From the NCBI GenBank assembly GCA_032622095.1, contig CP136069.1:124384450-124448449 (forward strand): 64,000 nt of DNA, read 5' to 3'. A program made the position numbers and the translations under genes. The notes below the pieces were generated by a model. That model made no database searches, was not told the DNA's origin, and saw only the letters and a program-made list of their open reading frames with translations. This document shows positions 44,598 through 55,423 of the stretch, piece after piece. This DNA is from Siphonodentalium dalli (lineage: Eukaryota; Mollusca; Scaphopoda; Gadilida; Siphonodentaliidae). How positions within the stretch are numbered: the first letter of the stretch is position 1; the number at the start of each line of letters is the position of its first letter.

Positions 44598-44998
44598 AGA
44601 GCCGAGCCGCTGCTGTGACGTCGCGTTTTTTCCGTAACGAAATTGCTACACCAACGTTCACTTCCGCCCTAATGTAATTATCCTATTTAAATACATTAGC
44701 ATTTTGGAAACCAATGGCAAAATACTATAGAAAATGACGTTGGTATAATTATTGCGAAGAAAACACTGCCAGAATACGGTTTCCATGTGACTAACTTCTG
44801 CCGTGATGAGCCGCTCGTTTGCCGGTAATAAATGCGTACAGAATTCATCGAGTACGTTCTGAATTTTAAATTGTAGGTTTGCGTTGTTGTCAATCCAGTA
44901 AAATTGATTATTTAAAACGCTCATTGGGACGTCCGCTTATGTATAGTGTGGAACACAAGTCGTGTTCTGTCAGACCGCTGAGCGATCACGCTGATCTC

Positions 44999-45097
44999 GA
45001 GAACTCTCGTCAATTCGATAACCAACGTGACTTCGCCTTCGATTGGGAATATTTGTAATTATTCTGAGATGGACGGTGTCTTATAATGGCAGCACAA
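44999..45097 (+). repeat. 97-bp direct repeat, left copy
   Basis: GAGAACTCTCGTCAATTCGA, then CCAACGTGACTTCGCCTTCG and a TTATGGCAGCAC-type end. Matches 45513-45608 with few differences and flanks a family H copy. Confidence 0.9.
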
Positions 45098-45099
45098 TG

Positions 45100-45512
45100 A
45101 ACGTGCGATAGGGTGTGGGGCTTGGGTCCCGCTCCGCTCCCAACTTTGATAAAAAGCTGATGGAAACTCATGCCTGACTCAATGTTATTTAGAAATTTCA
45201 GTTCAAAACTGAGTGGGTTGAATCTGTTCTGGTATTTTGATAACCCAACCTATTGAGTGATAACTTAGTTTCTTTAGATCAAAGTCGATTTTTTCTACTT
45301 TCCGGCAAATGGTTGGACTGAACTGGTTATCGGCTGGAAATTTCCAACAGTTGGAAAGTTTGAGGTATCAGTTGGAAAATTCCAATCTATGATGTACAAA
45401 TGGAATATTTCGAACTTGAAATTTCGGTCTGCTTTAAGTTTGTGCAGTCAGGAAATACCATGATGGACACGCCGACGCCACCACAACGGAGACCCACGAT
45501 CCACGTCCCTAT
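45100..45512. repeat. Family H copy between direct repeats
   Basis: Holds ATTTCCAACAGTTGGAAAGT, CAGTTGGAAAATTCCAATC and an end reading GGAGACCCACGATCCACGTCCC, the family's characteristic terminus. Confidence 0.6.
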
Positions 45513-45608
45513 GAGAACTCTCGTCAATTCTATAACCAACGTGACTTCGCCTTCGATTGGGACTATTTGTAATTAATCTGAGATGGTCGGTGTCTTACGG
45601 AAGCACGA
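45513..45608 (+). repeat. 97-bp direct repeat, right copy
   Basis: Copy of 44999-45097. Far longer than any transposase-generated target duplication, so a local duplication or recombination product. Confidence 0.9.
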
Positions 45609-46027
45609 CTACACTCATCCATCTGTCCCGCTCCAGATGTCACATACAAATCGAGTGAACCCAGCCTTCCGAGGATTCTCAGTTTTTCTTAATCGATAAA
45701 GTTATCTCCGAGGCAGCTGGACGCTGTTGCTCACAGACTATGTGCCGGCGTCTGTTTTGACATTACATGACAGAGAACGAGCGAACACTAAAATATAATT
45801 TAGTATATTGAACAAACATATGGATTTTTGTACGCGCTGGTTACAGGATATATTATCTGTCCCAGCGCGAGACACGCTATACGTCACTCGAAGACATTAG
45901 ATGCTAACCAATTTCTCTTCAGCAGATTCTTATTCCGATAAACAAGAGTCATTCTACTGATGAGTTGAAACACCGAATTACTTGTCCTCGCCATCGCCAC
46001 GGAATAACCGGATGTTGCTTTGATACA
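45609..46027. other. Non-coding spacer
   Basis: Nothing recognised. Confidence 0.3.
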
Positions 46028-46033
46028 TGTTAC

Positions 46034-47110
46034 TACGGTGGCTGGTTTAGGACATGGGAATTTTTTTTTTATTTCGTGGCCACGAAATACTAATTCGTGG
46101 TCACGAAATAACTAATTCGTGGCCACGAAATAACTGTTTGACCTTTGCATATATCCAGATACCTTTACGGCGACTGGTTACACTTGCGCCAGGTGCAATG
46201 CGTATGATCGCAGAGAAGCTACTATAAACGCCTTATGCATGGCTTGGGACCCGGGCTCTATGTGGATATGAACGTCCGATATAACCTAGCCCAGAGAGAA
46301 CGGGGAAACACAGATTAGGTGGCTCCAAGACAAACTGAATATTCATTAGTTTTTACCACAAGGGGTCGAATGGGAATGACATTTCTCTTTGCATATTGAC
46401 CGATTTAAGTCAAATAAGGGGTTTTGTAGGGTGGCCCCAAAACAAACTTATAAATATTCACACCTTTCAACCATACCCGATCCAAAATGGTCGCCGCTCA
46501 GAAGGGGTCAAATAGGGTACACATTATTTCTCGACCACTTGACCGATATAGATCAAATAAAGGGTGTTGTAGGGTGGCTCGCAAAGCTAGCTAAAGTTTC
46601 ACATCTTCAGCCCACCTCGAGCGAAAATATAACTGATCAGAGGGGTCCATATATGGTACCCATGCAAATTATATGCAACCCCCCCCCCCATTTTAGGTTG
46701 AATAAAGTGTTGTAGGTTGACCCCTGAGACAAACTAAATATTCATCCGCTTTCACCCTCCGCGATCCAAAATGGCCACCCCCTGGACGGCGGCAACTTTG
46801 GATCGGGTCGGAAAGGGGTGATTACTTAATTTGTTTTACGGGACACCCTACAACACCCTTTATCTCATATCGCCGTGGCTCATGCCAAGATGGTGGACAA
46901 CTACAACCAGATCATCTCTATCCGCTTCCATTACAACAATGACTGACGATCGTATATCACGATTAGTTTTTTCGTGGCCACGAATTAATTATTTCGTGGC
47001 CACGAATTAGTTATTTCGTGGCCACGAATTAGTTATTTCGTGGCCACGAATTAGTATTTCGTGGTCACGAAATAAAAAAAAAATTCCCATGTCCTAAACC
47101 AGCCACCGTA
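46034..47110. mobile_element. Element I: 1,077-bp DNA transposon with TTCGTGGCCACGAA subterminal repeats
   Basis: Terminal inverted repeats TACGGTGGCTGGTTTAGGAC...GGGAATTTTTTTT pair at the two ends. TGTTAC directly abuts both ends (46028-46033 and 47111-47116), a 6-bp target duplication (7-8 bp if terminal bases are counted differently). Inside the repeats are clusters of TTCGTGGCCACGAAATAACTA, about three on the left and five on the right. The core (46140-46960) contains several 110-145-bp repeats around GTAGGGTGGC and GACAAACT.AATATTCA, the last inverted. There is no transposase and the 108-codon frame at 46389-46715 is not meaningful. Superfamily uncertain. Confidence 0.85.
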
Positions 47111-47341
47111 TGTTACAGAAGCCCATGCAAGTAATCCAAAATCCTAGTGGGCAGAATGTTCCACTCTTTCAAAGCAATGTTCCATAATTCAACAATACAC
47201 ATTATATAATACATATGCAGTTGCAAGTGAGCCTGGAATGTGGGTGTCCCCAAAAATATCTGGATTCTTCCCTTGTCTCATTGGCACGGAAGCTAGTTAG
47301 TGCAAGTTCACATAAAAGTACCCCTCCCCACGCGAGTAATA

Positions 47342-47802
47342 TTAACCCTTTATATACTAAAAACTAATTGATTGGATTAGTATGACATTTTCATAAACTA
47401 TAAGTTCAACAAACGACCATATACAGTAATGCTCTAATTAATCGACTCCTTAGACACAGCAGAATTATGGGTAACTTTTCAGGATTTAGTCGGAAATATG
47501 GCTTGTTGCCATTCATCGGAAAGCTCTCTCCGAGAGCTTTCAGATGATTGGCAACAAACCATATTTCCGACTAAATCCTGAAAAGTTACCCATAATTCTG
47601 CTGTGTTTAAGGAGTCGATTAATTAGAGCATTACTGTATGTTGAATTTATTATCAAAAGTTTCCCTCAATAAATATGACTCCTTCTGTACTTATATTATC
47701 TTTCGTCTGCTTATATTACCTGTACGGTACAACCATTCTGATGTACACTTTTTTTTAACTTCGTGGGGGGGGGGGGAATTCATTTAGTATAGAAAAGGTT
47801 AA
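47342..47802 (-). mobile_element. Family A MITE, copy A8, carrying nested element B1
   Basis: TTAACCCTTTATATACTAAA on the left and TTTAGTATAGAAAAGGTTAA on the right, TTAA at 47342-47345 and 47799-47802. The inverted core is split by B1 between AACAAACGACCATA and TATGTTGAATTTATT. A G-run lies at 47764-47776. Confidence 0.85.
47424..47636. mobile_element. Element B, copy B1: near-perfect palindromic MITE with TA duplication
   Basis: Arms CAGTAATGCTCTAATTAATC...GGATTTAGTCGGAAATATGG are complementary over about 100 bp each, hairpin turn at CTCTCTCCGAGAG. TA on both sides (47422-47423, 47637-47638). A CAGT-starting terminus with TA target is typical of pogo/Tc1-mariner relatives. Confidence 0.9.
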
Positions 47803-47942
47803 TTTTAGAATTGTTAGACAATTCCAATTAAGGTTGCATAGAGGTTGCTTGTTCCAGAAAACGAAGCACTTTGCTGGTTCCAGACTACTATTTTCTGGAA
47901 ATGATACTACGTTTATTTTTGCACACCTGCATGTGTGTCATG

Positions 47943-48012
47943 GTTAACCGTTTATATACTAAATACTCATTGATGAGTAGTCATCCCTCAGGAAATATTC
48001 AGATATAAGTTT
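47943..48012 (-). mobile_element. Family A fragment, copy A11
   Basis: TTAACCGTTTATATACTAAATACTCATTGATGAGTAGTC, then AGGAAATATTCAGATATAAG. Truncated at the core. Confidence 0.65.
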
Positions 48013-48891
48013 CTGTCTCGATTTTAAACATCAAACACACCTCAACCATTTATGAGATATAAATTTCCGACCTATAATACTTCTATTGGCTGGACATATC
48101 TAACTGATTGCCATTTCAGTTCAAAAGAAATTGATTAAAAGTAGGAACATAATTTACATTTGGTCTAAAGCAACAATTTTCACATTAAATACTGGTTGAA
48201 ATGGGGAAGGAAACCCTCAACAAATCAGGCCGTTAATATAATTAGTATAGCAACCGTGTTACGATAAAACACCTCTCATATCTCAGTTATGCTCAAACAC
48301 AACGATATCACATCGCGTAATGAAAAACTCCTGCGTCCATATCTATAAAATCATGACGTCACGGCCTCACTTCGCATTACTCATCCTTATAGTACTGTAT
48401 AAAGGCTATCACGGCGTGTTTGTTTGTTGCTCTGCGCAAATTCCATGCTATCACAGCCTATTGACGACTATATACAGTCATGTATTATAAGCCAAAAATT
48501 ATTTATGTTATAAAGATGAACAATTAATTTACGGCAAGTTAATGGTCGCATAACATTTCAATGTGACAATCTCGGCCAAACCCAAACTACTTCCTATATG
48601 TGCAAATATGACAACCAAACAATCTTTTGCGAATTAAACTATAATTTATTCAACAACATATAATCATTTATTGCACATGCACAACAAACATTCAATTCTG
48701 CTGTCTATCGTACGCGATACAGTTTAGCGTTAAACAGCCCAGTGAGGCCGTGACGTCGCAAAGTTTGAGACGCCATATCTTCGATCTTATGTGGAGATTT
48801 GCGCTGAAATTGTACACACCAACAGAGAACAGCTTGCTTATTATTAATGCACACGCCGTTTCGCTAAGAGCTATTTCCTTCCCCTTTAAAT
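48013..48891. other. Non-coding spacer
   Basis: Nothing recognised. Confidence 0.3.
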
Positions 48892-49345
48892 TATCCGAAC
48901 GAATTCAACCTACTTTTGGTCTGGAGGTTCCAACTAATGTTTTGTCAGACATGAAATGTCCAACCTTTGCAAAATTTAGCCAATGTTTGGGTGGTGAGAC
49001 GCACACAACCCCGGTCCCTATATTGGCAAAGACTATATTTACGTGCACGTGTACAGCCACAATATATTAAGCTATGTCTATGTTTGGTCGCCGTTGATGA
49101 GAAGTGCACGTCACCTGTATTTGACATTGAGATATTGAGATAACATGTTGGCCAATGTTGGGAGGTGAGATACACACAACCCAGGCCGCCACGTCACAAT
49201 ATCGGCAAATACTATATTTACGTGCACCTGTACGGCCACAACATATTTAATTAAGCTTGTCTATTTTGGTCGACGTTGATGAGTCGTGCACGTCATCTGT
49301 ATCTGGCATTGAGATATTACATGTCACCGGCTAATGTCTTGACGT
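48892..49345 (+). repeat. Family H piece running into a two-copy ~171-bp tandem repeat
   Basis: CTGGAGGTTCCAACTAATGT and ATGAAATGTCCAACCTTTGC belong to family H. From GCCAATGTTTGGG (48979) a unit recurs at 49150, sharing TGAGAC.CACACAACC, ACTATATTTACGTGCAC and GTTGATGAG..GTGCACGTCA. A third copy starts at about 49327 and breaks off. Confidence 0.75.
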
Positions 49346-49554
49346 GTTCATTTCCGAGATCTTCATAACACGGAGACCGCACGAGAAGTGCACATTATTA
49401 GTTAGTTTTAGTATTATTATTAGTATTGCCATAAGACATACTCGAAAAGTATACTGATAGAACATATTAAGATGAATATAAAAATGACGATAATGAGGAC
49501 TGACAATGGATTACAGAGAAACTACCGCCATTTCTATCTATCAATATTTTTCTA
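49346..49554. other. Spacer
   Basis: Nothing recognised. Confidence 0.3.
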
Positions 49555-49612
49555 TCTTCTTCTTCTTCTATTCTTCTTCTTTTCTTCTTCTTGTTCTGCT
49601 TCTTCTCCTTCT
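49555..49612 (+). repeat. (TTC)n microsatellite, imperfect
   Basis: CTTCTTCTTCTTCTATTCTT and similar words to TTCTCCTTCTTC. Confidence 0.9.
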
Positions 49613-52380
49613 TCTGTCTTTTTATGTGTATGTATATATATCACACTTATCACTGTGTAAATATTGCTCATCTCGCCAGTAACATGTGAATTTATTTCTT
49701 AGAGATTAAAGCATAGCATAGCACAATGTATGTGATATATGGCTACGTGATATAGGGCTACGTGGACACGTCGGTGGAATTTGCCTGGCAATTGTTCTTG
49801 CAATTCTTCGTATAGATGGCTTGATGTACTGTAACATGAATAATAAAATTACACACACGTGCACTACATCGCGTATATATTCCCCACAATGGTGAATTTT
49901 CGCTGAAGTTATTCTAAAGGCCATGCGTCCAAATATAAAAAAAGAAATGAATGAATTTTGATATTTGTCCGCTATTTAGTGAACTAGTTTCTAGTACAAT
50001 CTGCATGTGCGCAAAACGTTTTACCACCAAACTGCAATTATACATACTCATATCACTTATCAAATACATCACACACAATCAAACGAGGACATTCATAACG
50101 AGACATAGAGAAACGTCCTGTTTTTGTTTTTTTTGTAAATGTTTTTAATCAGACAATATATCATAACACAATATATGTAGAACAAGTTACAATTAGTACA
50201 ACAAATTAAACATATATATACTTTACATCGCAAAGAAGTTTGTCTGTTTTTTCATGTTTTTTTCTGGGATATACGAATTTCTTACATAGTTTCTAAAATT
50301 AATTTGATATCACATATTCTATTATCTAGTTAAAATATTTGTTGCACATATACTATCGGGATTTCATACCAAAATAACAAATAAGAAATACTGTTGGCTA
50401 TATATATGAAACATGATTTATCGTCGCTTAAGATCACAATGCATGATAGGCATATACCATAAAACAGTGGTCAGTGATGATTTAAGTGAAAATATGTTAA
50501 CACTGACGATTTTGTCCGGCGATTTCCAAAGCAATCAAAGTCATGGCCCTCTGTCATTGATTTACCGGAAAAAAAGTCAGACAAAACCGTTTTTTTAGAA
50601 CTTAATGAAATTAAATTTGTTTTTTGTTTCGTATTTTCGTTGCTACACAATACATGACCAGTTTTTGGGTCAGGCCGCCATTTACATAAGAGTTATAATG
50701 ACATTACTGTTCTGCCTTTTGTTGAAATTCGGACACAATTTTCGTTTCTCGATATTAACTTTATTTGTTGGATGTCAGATGATTTTAAACACAAGAAGAC
50801 GGGTCATACAGTTACATAATGTTGATTGCAATCGAGAACATTCATTCGCACCCTTCTGCGCGCACTCACACTTTCAACAATTACTTACATAATCAACAGG
50901 CATTAAAATTAAAGCTCTAAACAGGCAATAGGCCGATCCTATAAATTGAAATTGTAATGATGATATACAAAGGAGAATGATCTTAAATCTCGAAGAATGT
51001 GATTCTATCTAATTTTCGTATCAGTTTAGCACGACGCTCAACTGAAGGGTGACTTATTATAAATACTATAATTGAAGTGAGCGAAAGTTAGAATGGAATT
51101 ATAATAACCCTATATTTAACACTGACTGAATGAAATATAATTTGTCAGGCAGGTTTATACCATACCACATGTTACGTTTTGAATTTGTCCGCCCATTGTC
51201 ACCACAACTGGATATTTTTCGATTTTGAAATCCGGGTTTTCTTGGTTTCATGGTGATAATTTCAAATAGGGTTGCTTGATCGCCACTAACTTGATATGTG
51301 GCTGAATTGGCTGAAAATACAAGCAGTGTTGGAATCATGGATTTATCCAATTATATTAACCATGCAGACTTATGACCTTTTTACTTTAAAATGTTATAGT
51401 TTTGTTGGATTTTATATATATGATAACTCAGGCCTGGGCTCGTATTCACTAACTGGATACAATTCGTTTGTTTCTTACACGTAGCGTAGATCATACATTT
51501 GCTGAAGATCATACATTTGCTGGTGTATTTTGTTCAACGGCCTTTCTCCTTATTGCTCATGCTTGAAATGAACCAAATCAGTTGAAACTACAAGCCCAAC
51601 TGATTAGCTTCTGAAATTCACTTTGAAACAGGCCAACAGTCGCATTATGCCACGCCAAATTGTGCTCTGTTTGTAGAAGCAAACAACTTAGAAAAAAAAA
51701 TGTTTGCATGTGATTTTATTCCTATTATGCAGCTATGATTGAAATGTCTCTTGCAACAAATCGGCGTGCTGTTTTCGTTCCCGCTAACGCACGGATTTGT
51801 TTCGGCGCAAGATTACAGTCAAACCTGAGCGGCGGGCAGTGTGCTGTTCCGACCAACACAGACACGAGGGTCTATGTTCATCAAAGAGCATGGTTAAGCA
51901 TCAGTATACGGCTGTCTCGAGAGAACGTTAGCTATTAGTATCTCGATCGATACGAGTATGGCTGGTCCGAGAGAGATATTGCCCGTGAAATTAATAGCAA
52001 TTCCGTTTTCTCTGTAATCGGGAGCGCACCGATGAGTTCCCATGATAGTTTAGTGTTCGATGGGAGAATTTCGTATCTATTATGTGAAGTCGTTGTTGAT
52101 TACGACTTGGGTTGTGAAATATTGACTCGATGGGTGAAGCCGGTGTAGATATGCAGCAAATGAACCATGAATAGTTGAGTGGTTTCTATAGCGTCTGATA
52201 TTCTAGAATTAGACAAGCATGATTATTAGAGATAGAAGCGTTTATGGAATTGTCTGTATATATTATGAATGTTCCACCGCAAAATAACACAGTAGAGAGC
52301 GATTGTATATCGGTGAATTAAAGCACCGCGATGCACGTATTGTTTGAAGCCGGAAATCGTGTTGGCGTTTGTTATATCCC
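49613..52380. other. Longest stretch without recognised element or gene
   Basis: AT-rich, with two CpG-richer patches (51730-51930 and 52000-52150). A 16-bp word (AGATCATACATTTGCT) is duplicated in tandem at 51488-51520. Frames at 50605-50892 (plus), 51099-51350 (minus) and 51735-51938 (plus) show no splice support or recognisable family. Confidence 0.35.
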
Positions 52381-53250
52381 GATCCGGTTCCAGGGATCAA
52401 ACTCTCTTTTGTTACACCATGATCCTATTCCGGGGATCAAACCCGCTTTGTTACATTGAGATCCGTTTGTGGCGATCAAACTCGTTATGTTACATGCACC
52501 GCGATCCGATTCCAGGCAATAGACTCGCTTTAGTTACATCGAGATCCGTTTTCAGGGATCAAACTGGCTTTGTTACACCGAGATCATTTTGCAGGGATCT
52601 AACTCGCTTTGTTACATCACGATCCGATTCCGGAGATCAAACTGGCTTTGTTTCACCGAGATCCTTTTGCAGAGATCTAACTAGCTTTGTTACATCACGA
52701 TCCGATTCCGGAGATCAAACTGGCTTTGTTTCACCGAGATCCTTTTGCAGGGATCTAACTCGCGTTGTTACATCACGATCCGATTCCAGGGATCTAACTG
52801 GCTTTGTTGCATCCCGTCCGTTTCCGGAGATCAAACTCGCTTTTGTTAAATCACGATCTGTTTCCGGAGATCAAACTGGCTTTTGTTACATCAGGATCCG
52901 TTTCCGAGATCAAACTGGCTTTGTTACACCCGATCCGATTCCAGGCACGAAACTGGCTTTGTTACATCGTGATTCGTTTCGGTGATCAAACTCTCTTTTA
53001 CATCGAGATCCGTTTTCAGGGATCAAACTCGCTTTTGTTACATCACGATCCGTTTCCGGAGATCAAACTGGCTTTTGTTACATCAGGATCCGTTTCCGAG
53101 ATCAAACTGGCTTTGTTACACCCGATCCGATTCCAGGCACGAAACTGGCTTTGTTACATCGACATTCGTTTCCGGTGATCAAACTCGCTTTGTTACATCG
53201 CGATCCATTTTTTTGGTGATCAAACTCGCGTTCGTAACATCCAGATCCCC
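52381..53250 (+). repeat. Minisatellite, about 22 units of 39-40 bp
   Basis: The unit is close to GATCCGATTCCGGAGATCAA followed by ACTGGCTTTGTTACATCAC. Many units are exactly 39 bp, so one reading frame stays open for 213 codons (52344-52985) giving repeats like SRSDSGDQTGFVTP. This is a by-product of unit length, not evidence of a gene. A 109-bp block at 52861-52969 recurs identically at 53053-53161 (offset 192 bp), showing higher-order duplication. Confidence 0.95.
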
Positions 53251-53888
53251 TAATAATGTCGATAAATATGTTGTTTATTGTTTTACGAACTATATACGCT
53301 TCATAGCAACTTATTCAAGTCATATAATTCATCAATTAATGATAGATGATTGCACACTGAATTAAGAGCGTTCTTGATAGTCTATTTATTATACCGAAAC
53401 TTATATCATCACGAACGAGACATAACAATGCGTATAGAATGCGGATGGAAAAAAAACTAGAAACTGGAACAGTGTGATTGCATAATACATTCGTTTTCAT
53501 TCAGCTCAAAGATATCCTCATGCATTCGATATATGACGCTTTGAATTTATATATATATATGCATTCTCTGTACAAATTAAAGATTGATTATAGAACCCAT
53601 TCACGGTATCGACTTCCAAAGAACAGATGCTAGGACATAAAAGTAAAACTATCGATTCAGGGACACAATGCATCTGCAATGGGTAAATGTGCACACAAAA
53701 AATGTACATGTAAGTCTGTAATACTTTGCCACTAAGATGAACATGGGGAAATAGATAAACGTTGCTTAATCGTTGATAACTCTCCTATAACGAAATGCTG
53801 CGCGTTGAACCCATTGTTATGTAAACAAAATTGTTATAGTGATTTGTCAATAAACATCGATAATTGTATATAGTAAGATCAAAAACTT
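53251..53888. other. Non-coding spacer
   Basis: Nothing recognised. Confidence 0.3.
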
Positions 53889-53938
53889 AAGTCTAAATAT
53901 GATTTTCAGAATAAAGTCTAAATATGATTTTCAGAATA
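53889..53938 (+). repeat. 25-bp tandem duplication
   Basis: AAGTCTAAATATGATTTTCA plus GAATA occurs twice in direct succession. Confidence 0.9.
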
Positions 53939-54363
53939 TGTTTCAATACTTTGACATTTTCGAATGTTTGCCGTTACGTTTTGATTAAACTTTATTGATT
54001 AAACTTATTGGACTAATTGGACTTTCGTCGGTAATTTCACTATAATAGTAATGTTTAATTATAACATAATAACAATAATAATTGTTATATGCGAATCCGT
54101 TGTTGGAGTGTTATTAGTAATGAAAATAAGAAGTTGATAATTTTTTACATATACTTGTTGATGATAGTTGCTTTATAGACTTTTATGTTGTTTCGCATGA
54201 ACCCACTTCGAATGCATCGAGTCCATTTAAAAACAATAACAGCTAGATTAGATCTTGTAAAAACCCATGCAAAGTGTGATTGCCAAGAGAGTCGGAATGG
54301 GGAATCAAATTCAAATATGTTTACTCTCATTAAACCATATACAAATACAGTATTTGAGAGAAC
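53939..54363. other. Spacer, AT-rich
   Basis: Nothing recognised. Confidence 0.3.
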
Positions 54364-54702
54364 TTAAAGTGACGTGAAACACTCCGGTAGGGTGATCAAA
54401 TAGAACTGGAGAATAATCTTGCTCAAAGTAGTAATTTTTACAAATATTATATCCAAATTGACAACAAACACCGCCATTCTTATATATTAATTAATTACAG
54501 TGACTCTCGATGGCGAAATAGTTTTCGTTAGCTTATCGCATATAGTTGCGTCCCGAAACGAGAATTTAATATTTACAATTGTTCGATTTTTTTTTTATTT
54601 TCGGCGATGATACTAGAATGGTATATTCCTCCAGTTGGCATGGTGCCTGAATACCAACTTACTAGTTTAACGCACCCGAATAAGTACATAATATATCTTT
54701 AA
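54364..54702 (-). mobile_element. Family F MITE, copy F4, TTAA-flanked
   Basis: TTAAAGTGACGTGAAACACTCC to GTACATAATATATCTTTAA with TTAA at 54364-54367 and 54699-54702. Collinear with F3, missing ~40 bp in the middle. Confidence 0.8.
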
Positions 54703-55288
54703 TAAAGTGAAATACATATAATTACATATATATGCATACTACCGACGTGTTATGTATCTCGAGGTGTATGGAGATATTTCGTCATTTTGCTGCATAACGT
54801 TATCCTTATTATACATTTGGAGAGACTGTCAAAGTGACACATCAAGCCATTCTGATCCTAATATGGGAGGAACTTTTGATACAATATTATGTATATGGTC
54901 ATCTATGTTTAACATGCACAGGTCTGAGACAATCTCTTCACATTTCTTCTTTAGTATAATTATATGGATCAGTTTTGACACAGAACTCTGTTATATAGGA
55001 ATGTACACCTATATGATTCAGGGGAGAAACTCATATCAAACACGTGGTTTCGTATTGATGAGTATCACGCATTCAAAATGGCCGAGACGATCACAAACGT
55101 GACCAGAGACAAGGGAAAAGGTAATAAACTAGGATATATCATATTGCATATAGTATTTTGGTAGTAACGAGCATATGCTATACTATTTTATTTAAACAAG
55201 TTGTCTGTCGAAGGATACTGATACTGACTGGTCAGAATGTTATAGAAAACTACTGAGTATATCTAAACAAATAAGGTATCAACGTGCT
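54703..55288. other. Unrecognised segment
   Basis: A plus-strand frame at 54752-55102 (116 codons) has no recognisable domain or splice support and is left uncalled. Confidence 0.3.
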
Positions 55289-55423
55289 TTAACCCTTTCA
55301 GTGCCAAGTCCTTGATCATTTTTCAAATTTATTGATTATAATAATGTGATATATTGATGGAAAGAGCTCTTACAATGAAATATGGGTTGATACAAAAATC
55401 TGACTTGGCACTGATAGGGTTAA
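55289..55423. mobile_element. Small piggyBac-like MITE (family G2-type), 135 bp
   Basis: TTAACCCTTTCAGTGCCAAG at the left and CTTGGCACTGATAGGGTTAA at the right, TTAA at 55289-55292 and 55420-55423. The terminal repeat of about 18 bp begins CCC. The shortest complete element of this type in the window. Confidence 0.85.

Noticed and set aside
46389-46715. 108-codon frame inside element I
   Set aside because: It runs across internal repeats of the transposon, with no similarity to a transposase.
52344-52985. 213-codon open frame, the second longest in the window
   Set aside because: It is the translation of a 39-bp minisatellite whose unit length preserves frame. A second frame over the same array is also open (52804-53178), and there is no start context, splice site or domain.
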